Below are positions 57,420 to 64,000 of a DNA stretch of 64,000 bases, piece after piece (positions within the stretch are counted from its first letter, which is position 1; each line of letters starts with the position of its first letter). Source of the stretch: Pseudomonas sp. FP453. Its GTDB lineage: Bacteria > Pseudomonadota > Gammaproteobacteria > Pseudomonadales > Pseudomonadaceae. Made by a program: the position numbers and the translations under genes. The notes under the pieces are model-generated. The model made no database searches. It was not told where the DNA came from and was given only the letters and a program-made list of their open reading frames with translations. The stretch is taken from assembly GCF_030687495.1 (NCBI RefSeq), contig NZ_CP117435.1:124001-188000 (forward strand), read 5' to 3'.

Positions 57420-58100
57420 GTGAAAGCACTGTCCAAAATCCTGCTGTCGGGCCTCACCGCCGCAGCGCTGCTCGGCGTGGCCGGTTGCGCCACCGAGAGC
57501 AACCGCGCCTTGCCGGTGGAAAAAGTCGCCAGCGCCGGTGTCGTCTACAACGGCGTGCGTGTACCGATCGCCGTGGGCAAATTCGACAACCGCTCCAGCT
57601 ACATGCGCGGCATCTTCTCCGATGGCGTTGACCGCCTCGGCGGCCAGGCCAAGACCATCCTGATCACCCACCTGCAGCAGACCAACCGCTTCAGCGTGCT
57701 GGACCGCGACAACATGGGCGAAATCTCCCAGGAAGCGGCGATCAAAGGCACCGTGCAGAAGCTCAAGGGCGCTGACTACGTGGTCACCGGCGACGTCACC
57801 GAGTTCGGCCGCAAAGAAACCGGCGACCGCCAGCTGTTCGGCATCCTCGGCCGTGGCAAGACCCAGGTGGCCTACGCCAAAGTCGCGTTGAACATCGTCA
57901 ACATCAGCACTTCCGAAGTGGTGTATTCCACCCAGGGCGCCGGTGAATATGCGCTGTCCAACCGTGAAGTGGTCGGCTTCGGCGGCACCGCCAGCTACGA
58001 CTCCACCCTCAATGGCAAGGTCCTGGACCTGGCCATGCGCGAAGCCATCAACCGCTTGGTAGACGGCATCAACGCCGGCGCCTGGAACCCGCGCAACTGA
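57420..58100 (+). CDS. CsgG/HfaB-family lipoprotein
   Basis: A 226-residue lipoprotein (lipobox GVAGC, Cys 23) with the CsgG family pattern (IAVGKFDNRSSYMRG; ITHLQQTNRFSVLDRDN; GADYVVTGDVTEFG). CsgG proteins can form outer-membrane pores, but no curli genes are nearby. The gene starts with GTG after AGGAGCACTCT. It is followed by DUF4810 and DUF799 genes, a trio conserved in several proteobacteria. Confidence 0.88.
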   Translation: MKALSKILLSGLTAAALLGVAGCATESNRALPVEKVASAGVVYNGVRVPIAVGKFDNRSSYMRGIFSDGVDRLGGQAKTILITHLQQTNRFSVLDRDNMGEISQEAAIKGTVQKLKGADYVVTGDVTEFGRKETGDRQLFGILGRGKTQVAYAKVALNIVNISTSEVVYSTQGAGEYALSNREVVGFGGTASYDSTLNGKVLDLAMREAINRLVDGINAGAWNPRN

Positions 58101-58129
58101 TCAGCAACACCTCAAGGAGCAGTACACGG

Positions 58130-58492
58130 ATGAGCAAGGCAGTGAAGTTGGCGCTGATGCTGACAGCAAGTGCAGTAGTCGCCGGGTGCCACACGGCGCC
58201 CCAGCCCCTGTATCAATGGGAAAGCTACCAGCCGCAGGTTTACGAGTACTTCAAGGGCGAGCCCAAGGAAGCGCAGGTCGAGGCGCTGGAACGGGATCTG
58301 CAGAAGATCAACGCCAGTGGCCGTAAAGCCCCGCCGGGTTACCACGCGCACCTGGGCATGCTGTACCTGAGCATGGGCAAGGACGACCAGATGGTGCAGG
58401 AATTCCGCACCGAGAAGGCACTGTTCCCCGAGTCCGCCTCCTACATGGACTTTCTGCTGAAAAACGCCAAGACCGGAGTCGCCACCAAATGA
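58130..58492 (+). CDS. DUF4810 lipoprotein
   Basis: A 120-residue lipoprotein (TASAVVAGC, Cys 19) with the DUF4810 pattern, including PLYQWESYQPQVYEYFKG and APPGYHAHLGMLYLSMGKDD. AAGGAGCAG precedes the ATG. It sits between the CsgG-like and DUF799 genes and overlaps the latter by 4 bases. Confidence 0.88.
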   Translation: MSKAVKLALMLTASAVVAGCHTAPQPLYQWESYQPQVYEYFKGEPKEAQVEALERDLQKINASGRKAPPGYHAHLGMLYLSMGKDDQMVQEFRTEKALFPESASYMDFLLKNAKTGVATK

Positions 58493-59139
58493 GCCTATTG
58501 AAACTCACTGGCGCCTTGCTGGCCCTGGCCTTGCTCGGCGGTTGCGCGGCCCCCAAGACCATCGACTACACCGCGTACAAACAGGCGCGGCCCAAGTCGA
58601 TCCTGGTGCTGCCGCCGCTCAATGAGTCGCCGGAAGTGCAGGCGTCCTACAGCCTGGTGTCGCAAGTCACCTACCCGTTGGCCGAAGCCGGTTACTACGT
58701 GTTGCCGATTGCCCTGGTGGACGAAACCTTCCGCCAGAACGGCCTGACCACCGCCAACGATATCCAGGCTCTGCCGCCAACCAAGCTGCATGACATCTTT
58801 GGTGCGGACGCGGCGCTGTACATCACCGTTACCGAGTACGGCACCAAGTACATGCTGATCGCCAGCGACACAGCGGTGACGGCCTCGGCCAAACTGGTCG
58901 ACCTGCGCACCGGCACCACCCTGTGGACCGGCTCGGCGCGGGCCTCCAGCGAGGAGGGCAACAACAACGGCGGCGGCCTGGTGGGCATGCTGATCACGGC
59001 GGCGGTCAAGCAGGTGATCAACAGTTCTACCGACGCGGCGCATCCGATTGCCGGTATCACCAGTGCGCGCCTGCTGTCGCCGGGGCAACGCACGGGGATC
59101 CTGTACGGTCCGCGTAATCCGAAATACGGTACCGACTAA
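58489..59139 (+). CDS. DUF799 (GNA1162-like) lipoprotein
   Basis: A 216-residue lipoprotein (LALLGGC, Cys 19) with the DUF799 pattern: SILVLPPLNESPEVQASYS, YPLAEAGYYVLPIALVDETF and YITVTEYGTKY. The fold of the Neisseria homologue GNA1162 resembles TolB/transport-related lipoproteins. It is the last gene of the lipoprotein operon, followed by a terminator. Confidence 0.9.
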   Translation: MSLLKLTGALLALALLGGCAAPKTIDYTAYKQARPKSILVLPPLNESPEVQASYSLVSQVTYPLAEAGYYVLPIALVDETFRQNGLTTANDIQALPPTKLHDIFGADAALYITVTEYGTKYMLIASDTAVTASAKLVDLRTGTTLWTGSARASSEEGNNNGGGLVGMLITAAVKQVINSSTDAAHPIAGITSARLLSPGQRTGILYGPRNPKYGTD

Positions 59140-59157
59140 GTCCTCGGTTCCGCAGGC

Positions 59158-59193
59158 AAAGGCCCTTCCCGGCATCGATCGGGGAGGGCCTTT
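59158..59193 (+). terminator. Intrinsic terminator of the lipoprotein operon
   Basis: The stem AAAGGCCCTTCCC / GGGGAGGGCCTTT has a short loop and ends in TTTG, 19 bases after the DUF799 stop. Confidence 0.8.
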
Positions 59194-59212
59194 GTCGTTG
59201 TGGGCCACGCTT

Positions 59213-59698
59213 TCAGTCGCGTCGGTCGTTCAGGCGATAACGGCTGCTTGCAACGCTTTGAACGATGTCGTCGGGTTTGACCTGCCCATGCGTCTTGATC
59301 AGCAGGTCGGCGTGGCCGTTGCCATCCAGGTCGATGGCGACACTGCCCGTGCCGGTGGTTTCGTCATACGCCAATAGTGTCTCGCCTGCCTTGCCGCTGA
59401 AGGCCTGGACAAAACTCAGCGCAGGGGCCTTGGCTTTTTGCAGGGCGCCGGACACATCGATCTTGTCGGTGCCGCTGGTGAAGTCCAGGATCGTATCGGG
59501 GTGCTTGGGGGTGGAGTCACGGGCGTCGTTGTAGACGAATGTATCCGCGCCGCCACCGCCGCGCTTCTGCTCCGCCCCGGGGCCACCGGTGAGGCGGTTG
59601 CCCGCGTCATTGCCGTCACCGTCCCAGATACAGGCGATGTTGAACCCACCGTTGTGGGCGCGGCGGGGCGCTGTAGGGCGTGAAGAACGCAGGTACAC
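59213..59698 (-). pseudogene. Remnant of a serralysin-type (M10) protease, C-terminal part
   Basis: About 160 residues match the C-terminal domain of serralysin/AprA metalloproteases. A degraded RTX repeat (NRLTGGPG.. RGGGGADTFVYNDARDST) is followed by DTILDFTSGTDKIDVSGAL, then GSVAIDLDGNGHADLLIKTHG. The catalytic zinc domain and most of the RTX repeats are missing, and upstream DNA does not continue the family. It looks like a decayed gene or a leftover fragment. Some residues before the RTX repeat appear unrelated. Confidence 0.7.
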
Positions 59699-60106
59699 CA
59701 GAATGTATTTTCATTGTTATACCGTTGAACGCGGCTTGTTTTTATCCTTGGTCGAGTCTGTAGGCAAAGTCTTTTTGCGGTGCGATAAGTTGCCATTGCG
59801 CAAACCGGACTCCAATCGTTCAACTATTACCTGATGGTGGTTTAAGAGTCGCTGTCGCACGTGGTTGCAGCTATCTGGAGTGTGGTTTTTCTGTTCGTGG
59901 GTTGGCGCAGGGCGAGTTCCCACTTTATTTGTCTGGTCTTTTTTCGAAAATCCGGCCGATGGACAACAAAAGAACCACACACCGCCTTTCAAGACCGCGT
60001 TATCTGCCGAAGGGGTTTAAGAAAAAACTCGGCGTTTAACCCGAGCACCGATCCTGTCGCGTCTGAAGGAGTGAACGCATCATTCACCCCTCGAGGTTCA
60101 GCCGCC
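59699..60106. other. Intergenic region before the vWA gene
   Basis: A 408-base gap. No protein-like frame is convincing; the in-frame extension of the vWA gene starting at 59861 lacks a ribosome site and a plausible N-terminus. GC content is lower here than around it, consistent with degraded DNA next to the serralysin remnant. The last 100 bases should contain the vWA operon promoter. Confidence 0.4.
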
Positions 60107-61774
60107 ATGTCTCGTCATTTCCAACCGCTCCTGCGTCCCGTCGCACAAGGCCTCGCCATCGCTTCGTGGATGGCGCTGGCGGGTTGTGGCGTGTCCACGT
60201 CCCCAAACGCTGCCAAGCCCACCGAGGCCGCAGAGGTCATGCCCGGTCTCGCACCGCCCAGCGAGCAGGTGCGCGTCGAAGGTGCTCTGGTCAAGCGCGC
60301 GGCCTCCGCGCCCATGGCGGCACCGCTGATGATGAGTGACGAGCGGGTCAGCCCATATCGCAGCGAGCCTGGTGAGCAATATGAGCGCCTGCCGGACAAC
60401 CCGGTGCAGCGGGTTGCCGAAACGCCCGTCTCGACCTTTAGCGTGGATGTCGATACCGGCAGCTACGCCAACGTACGACGCTTCCTCAACCAAGGTAGTC
60501 TGCCGCCCGAAGGAGCCGTAAGACTGGAGGAAATGGTCAACTACTTCCCCTACAACTACGTATTGCCCACCGATGGCTCGCCCTTCGGCGTGAGCACTGA
60601 AGTCGCCGCTACGCCTTGGAATCCACACACCCAACTGCTGCGTATTGGCATCCAGGCGTCTGATCGTGCGGTGGCGGACCTGGCGCCGGCCAACCTGGTG
60701 TTTCTAGTGGACGTGTCCGGCTCCATGGACCGCCGCGAAGGCTTGCCCCTGGTGAAAAGCACCCTGAACTTGCTGGTGGATCAGTTGCGCGATCAGGACC
60801 GCGTGTCACTGGTGGTCTACGCCGGCGAGTCGCGCGTGGTGCTGCAGCCCACCTCCGGTCGCGACAAGGCCAAGATCCGCAACGCCATCAGTCAGCTGGC
60901 CGCCGGAGGCTCAACGGCGGGCGCCTCGGGTATCGAACTGGCCTACCAGATGGCCCGCGAAGGGTTTATCGACAACGGCATCAATCGCATCCTGCTGGCC
61001 ACCGACGGTGATTTCAATGTGGGCGTCAGCGATTTTGACAGCCTCAAGCAGATGGCCACCCGGCAGCGCAAAAGCGGCGTGTCCCTCACCACCTTGGGCT
61101 TCGGTGTGGATAACTACAACGAGCACTTGATGGAACAACTGGCCGACGCGGGTGATGGCAACTACGCCTACATCGACAACCTGCGTGAAGCGCGCAAAGT
61201 ACTGGTGGACCAGCTCAGCTCGACCCTGGCGGTGGTGGCACGGGATGTGAAACTGCAGGTGGAATTCAACCCGGCGCGCGTCAGCGAATATCGTTTGCTC
61301 GGCTATGAAAACCGCGCCTTGAAGCGTGAGGATTTCAGCAACGACAAGGTTGATGCGGGTGAGATTGGTGCGGGGCATACGCTCACTGCGTTGTATGAAA
61401 TCGTCCCGGCGGGCGAGAAGGGCTGGTTGGAACCGTTGCGCTACGCTGCCGGGTCCAAGGTGCAAAACAACGCCGATGAACTGGCCATGTTGCGTGTGCG
61501 CTACAAGCCTGCAGCCGGCGGTGACAGCAAGCTGATCGAGCGGCCCATCAATAACCCGCCCACCCAGGCCAGCGCCGACCTGCGTTTCTCGGCTGCCGTG
61601 GCCGCCTTCGCCCAACAGCTCCAGGACGATGGCCGCTACACTGGCAGCATGAGCTTGCGGGACACTGCTGCACTGGCCCGCTCGGCCCTCGGCGATGACC
61701 CCTTTGGGCTGCGCCATGAGTTTGTGCAACTGGTGGAGTTGGCGCAGAGCCTCAAGCCCGGCTCCCACAGGTAA
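60107..61774 (+). CDS. vWA-domain lipoprotein (YfbK-like)
   Basis: A 555-residue lipoprotein (WMALAGC, Cys 25). An N-terminal YfbK region (TFSVDVDTGSYANVRRFLNQG) is followed by a von Willebrand A domain with the MIDAS motif DVSGSM (about residues 206-211) and LLATDGDFNVG, then a DUF3520 C-terminal part. The ATG at 60107 is preceded by GAGG. It is followed by an ECF sigma and a single-TM protein, a known type of association whose signal is not established. Confidence 0.92.
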   Translation: MSRHFQPLLRPVAQGLAIASWMALAGCGVSTSPNAAKPTEAAEVMPGLAPPSEQVRVEGALVKRAASAPMAAPLMMSDERVSPYRSEPGEQYERLPDNPVQRVAETPVSTFSVDVDTGSYANVRRFLNQGSLPPEGAVRLEEMVNYFPYNYVLPTDGSPFGVSTEVAATPWNPHTQLLRIGIQASDRAVADLAPANLVFLVDVSGSMDRREGLPLVKSTLNLLVDQLRDQDRVSLVVYAGESRVVLQPTSGRDKAKIRNAISQLAAGGSTAGASGIELAYQMAREGFIDNGINRILLATDGDFNVGVSDFDSLKQMATRQRKSGVSLTTLGFGVDNYNEHLMEQLADAGDGNYAYIDNLREARKVLVDQLSSTLAVVARDVKLQVEFNPARVSEYRLLGYENRALKREDFSNDKVDAGEIGAGHTLTALYEIVPAGEKGWLEPLRYAAGSKVQNNADELAMLRVRYKPAAGGDSKLIERPINNPPTQASADLRFSAAVAAFAQQLQDDGRYTGSMSLRDTAALARSALGDDPFGLRHEFVQLVELAQSLKPGSHR

Positions 61775-61810
61775 CCTGCATTGATCCATCGAAAGGAGTT
61801 CGCCATCGAC

Positions 61811-62383
61811 ATGGCCGTTCCAGAAGACGCACCCAGCGACGAATCGCTGCTGGCCCGCTATCGAACCGGGGACGGTGCCGCGTTCGAGGCCCTGTACGCG
61901 CGGCACCGCCAAGGCTTGTACCGATTCCTGGTGTCCCTGAGCAACAAAACCGAACTGGCCGAGGAAATATTCCAGGACACCTGGCTCAGCCTGATCCGTA
62001 GCACCACCCAGCCACAGGGCCGGGCGAGTTTTCGTACGTGGTTGTTCCAGATTGCCCGCAACCGCCTGATCGACCACTGGCGCAAGCACGGCATCCACAA
62101 CCCGCTGCACGACAGCTACGACGAGCAATTGCACGCCCAGGCCGACGACCGCGCCGGCCCCGAGCAGCAGTTGAGCCTGAGCCGCGACCAGGCACGGCTC
62201 GACGCTGCCCTGCTAGACCTGCCAGAAGACCAGCGCGAAGTCTTCCTGCTACGCCTGCACGGCGACCTTGAAGTGCCGCAAATCGCCACCCTCACGGGCG
62301 CCCCGCTGGAAACCGTAAAAAGCCGCCTGCGCTACGCCCAGCAGAAACTGCGCCGCCTGCTGGCCGAGGAGATACCCGCATGA
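61811..62383 (+). CDS. ECF-type RNA polymerase sigma factor
   Basis: A 190-residue ECF sigma factor. Region 2 has YRFLVSLSNKTELAEEIFQDTWLSLIR and FRTWLFQIARNRLIDHWRKHG; region 4 has LPEDQREVFLLRLHGDLEVPQIATLTGAPLETVKSRLRYAQQKLR read in segments. The ATG at 61811 is used, with AAAGGAG 12 bases upstream. It overlaps the next gene by 4 bases and follows the vWA gene by 36 bases, likely one operon. Confidence 0.93.
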   Translation: MAVPEDAPSDESLLARYRTGDGAAFEALYARHRQGLYRFLVSLSNKTELAEEIFQDTWLSLIRSTTQPQGRASFRTWLFQIARNRLIDHWRKHGIHNPLHDSYDEQLHAQADDRAGPEQQLSLSRDQARLDAALLDLPEDQREVFLLRLHGDLEVPQIATLTGAPLETVKSRLRYAQQKLRRLLAEEIPA

Positions 62384-62973
62384 CCGACTCCCGACACACG
62401 CCAGATTCCGACGACGTGCTGCTCCAGCACTTCCGTCAACACAGCACGGGTGAGCCACCTGCGTCCCTCGACGCGTTCATCCTCGCCACCGCCCGCCGCG
62501 AAGCCCCGGTGCCGCAACCGAACCTGTGGCAACGCTGGCTGCAAGCCTGCCAACGGCCGCGCTGGCAAATGGCGTTCGCCACCGTCGCAGGCTTGGCGCT
62601 GATGGTTGGCGTGGTCACGCGCTCGCCCGTGCCACAGCCGGAAATATCCAGCGCGACCTTCTCCGCGCTCCACGAAGAAGCCGCCAGCCCGCCGCCGCCC
62701 ATGATGTCCGCCCCCGCGCCGGTGGCTCGTATGGCTGCTGCGTCCAAGGACGAGAGTGTGCAGGTCATGGGCTCGATGGCAGATGAGTCCACCGCCAAAC
62801 TCAGCAAGCGTGCGCCGGTGGTGTTGCCTTCATTGGAGGAGGGGTTGCGGGAGATTGTGCGACTGCGTGAGGCAGGACAGACCAAGGAGGCGGATGAAAA
62901 GCTACTGCTATTGCATGAGCGTTTTCGCGCAGAAGACTTGCCTGCGCGGTTGGACGCGCTGAAAAAACCTTGA
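62380..62973 (+). CDS. Single-TM protein, probable anti-sigma partner
   Basis: A 197-residue protein. The N-terminal cytoplasmic region (1-65) could bind a sigma factor. One TM helix (about 66-83, MAFATVAGLALMVGVVT) is followed by a Pro/Ala-rich periplasmic linker and a C-terminal helical segment (EGLREIVRLREAGQTKEADE). It has no zinc-binding anti-sigma motif, so the role is inferred from the 4-base overlap with the sigma gene and the topology. Confidence 0.75.
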   Translation: MTDSRHTPDSDDVLLQHFRQHSTGEPPASLDAFILATARREAPVPQPNLWQRWLQACQRPRWQMAFATVAGLALMVGVVTRSPVPQPEISSATFSALHEEAASPPPPMMSAPAPVARMAAASKDESVQVMGSMADESTAKLSKRAPVVLPSLEEGLREIVRLREAGQTKEADEKLLLLHERFRAEDLPARLDALKKP

Positions 62974-63043
62974 GTGCGCAACATCGCGCCTGCATCAATT
63001 TGTGGCCCGCCAGTCACTCGACGCTGGCGGGCGCGAGTCTGGC

Positions 63044-63784
63044 TTAGAACTCGGCCACCCTTTTTTCGACTCGGGTGGGGTCTATCAGGTCGAGTATGTC
63101 GCTATAGGTCATGCCCAGGGTCTTCAACGGATGTTCCAACATGAGCGTGTCCACTTTGTTTGATACCTTCTCCCACTCCAGGCTGGACATATCCACATAG
63201 TCCGGGATATTCCTCAGGAGAGACGCCGGCGAGTACTTCCATAGCTGCAGATAGGCAACGGTGCCCGCCATTTCAGGCGTTGTTTGTCCTTGCTTGACCA
63301 AGAACGCTTGTAGATGTTCGAAAGTGTTGGCTGCACTGCTGTCTCCCGCGCCCCAGTCAAAGCCTCTTATGGAATAGTTGTTACTGTCCGGAATCGAATC
63401 GACCATCTGGCTGGCGAGCCCCGCCATCCCCCACGTCAAAGCGTTGAACGTCGAGCCGCCGAACTTGGTCTGGAGAGCGTGCGACATTTCCTTGCCCATC
63501 GGCGTATTGAGCATCGCGTTCAGCTCACGGGTTGCTACGCCCTCAAGGCTTTTCCACTCGTCAGCCGGCACCTGGTCTCGCATCGCGTCGAGACTGGGTG
63601 GTGGCTTCATGCTTTGCAGAAAACTGAGAATTTCTTGTTGCATCTGCGGGTGAAGGGGGTCCTGACCGAACCCAGCATGGCTTTTGGTTTGGGCGGCGGC
63701 GCTGGTCTTGGTGGACTCTGTGGGTGAAGTCATAGTGCCTGGCACTACGGAGTGGGGCTGATTGTTAAGTGACAACATAGGCAT
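63044..63784 (-). CDS. Unrecognised protein with hrp-box promoter, candidate type III-secreted protein
   Basis: A 246-residue protein of unknown family. The N-terminal 45 residues are rich in Ser, Thr, Gln and Pro and poor in acidic residues (MPMLSLNNQPHSVVPGTM..., TKTSAAAQTKSHAG), a composition typical of type III secretion signals, and there is no Sec signal or TM segment. The rest is helical and unremarkable. GC content is lower than its neighbours. About 50 bases upstream is a close match to the HrpL hrp box. Neither start codon (63784 or 63778) has a clear Shine-Dalgarno. Function and secretion are inference. Confidence 0.7.
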   Translation of the reverse strand: MPMLSLNNQPHSVVPGTMTSPTESTKTSAAAQTKSHAGFGQDPLHPQMQQEILSFLQSMKPPPSLDAMRDQVPADEWKSLEGVATRELNAMLNTPMGKEMSHALQTKFGGSTFNALTWGMAGLASQMVDSIPDSNNYSIRGFDWGAGDSSAANTFEHLQAFLVKQGQTTPEMAGTVAYLQLWKYSPASLLRNIPDYVDMSSLEWEKVSNKVDTLMLEHPLKTLGMTYSDILDLIDPTRVEKRVAEF

Positions 63785-63836
63785 TTATCCGCTGGGAGTT
63801 GGAAGAAGACCTGCCAGGGAGAGCTGGCAGTCTCTA

Positions 63837-63865
63837 TCTGTGTAAACCGTCAAAGATCTGGTTCC
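63837..63865 (-). promoter_or_regulatory. Candidate hrp box (HrpL-type promoter)
   Basis: On the minus strand GGAACC (63865-63860) is followed by 16 bases and then ACACAGA (63843-63837). The consensus is GGAACC-N15/16-CCACNNA; only the first C of the second box differs. It ends 52 bases before the start codon of the unknown gene. Confidence 0.6.
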
Positions 63866-63874
63866 CAGCGACCA

Positions 63875-63912
63875 CAAAAAAGCCCCAGGCCTTTCGACCT
63901 GGGGCTTTTTCA
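63875..63912. terminator. Bidirectional intrinsic terminator
   Basis: The stem AGCCCCAGG / CCTGGGGCT has an A run on its left and a T run on its right, so it can stop transcription from either side. Confidence 0.8.
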
Positions 63913-64000
63913 TCTGTGTATGGTGCCCCGGCGTCGTTTGAACTGAGTAGGAAAAGTACCGTATCTACTGGGCCTCGTTGGGTATGATTCGGTTAGGCAT

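Noticed and set aside
63918..63990. Possible tRNA near the right edge (TGGTGCCCCGG...)
   Set aside because: The stretch resembles the usual start of a reverse-strand tRNA 3' end, but the T-loop, anticodon arm and acceptor pairing cannot be completed.

Overview
The window reads as chromosome of a fluorescent-group Pseudomonas. The evidence is the rRNA sequence, the high GC and strong codon bias, several typical Pseudomonas REP/REPIN families, a PctA-like amino-acid chemoreceptor, FecI/FecR/TonB-receptor signalling units, and a complete pga exopolysaccharide operon. It opens inside the 3' part of a 23S rRNA gene followed by two tandem 5S genes.

Layout. 1-1.7 kb: end of an rRNA operon. 1.7-5.8 kb: siderophore receptor, anti-sigma and ECF sigma genes under a Fur-box-like site. 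6.0-7.9 kb: amino-acid chemoreceptor. 7.9-13.5 kb: a four-gene operon matching mgoBCAD/pvfABCD (haem-oxygenase-like oxygenase, AurF-like N-oxygenase, A-T-reductase NRPS, SRPBCC protein), known to make diazeniumdiolate/pyrazine-N-oxide signals. 13.9-19.5 kb: a taurine/sulfonate-like uptake locus (GntR regulator, frameshifted TauD-like dioxygenase, ABC transporter, LysR regulator). 19.6-20.8 kb: an IS110-family element beside a REPIN. 21-25 kb: EmrB/EmrA/OprM-type efflux operon. 25.1-29.1 kb: a second ECF sigma/FecR/TonB-receptor unit. 29.8-31.9 kb: a compact AT-richer three-gene operon (HTH protein, DNA-polymerase-beta-like nucleotidyltransferase, PP2C-like phosphatase) with a 28-bp palindromic operator candidate. 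This is the best candidate here for an undescribed toxin-antitoxin or defence-type system.

31.9-36.9 kb: frameshifted DUF3142 gene, a repeat-rich periplasmic protein, a GT39-like membrane glycosyltransferase and DUF2789. 37.3-42.3 kb: MarR-FUSC-DUF1656-HlyD-OprM aromatic-acid-type efflux operon. 42.4-44.7 kb: two membrane/envelope proteins. 45-51.3 kb: pgaABCD. 51.4-55.2 kb: small hypotheticals around an autotransporter. 55.2-59.1 kb: an extra signal peptidase I and a run of lipoproteins including a CsgG/DUF4810/DUF799 trio. 59.2 kb: a serralysin C-terminal remnant. 60.1-63 kb: a vWA lipoprotein, ECF sigma and single-TM protein operon. 63.0-63.8 kb: an unrecognised protein whose promoter region carries a good match to the HrpL 'hrp box', suggesting a type III secretion link.

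Two genes (the TauD-like dioxygenase and the DUF3142 gene) are each broken by exactly one extra base. They are either young pseudogenes or sequence errors. All calls come from reading the sequence; no database search was run.
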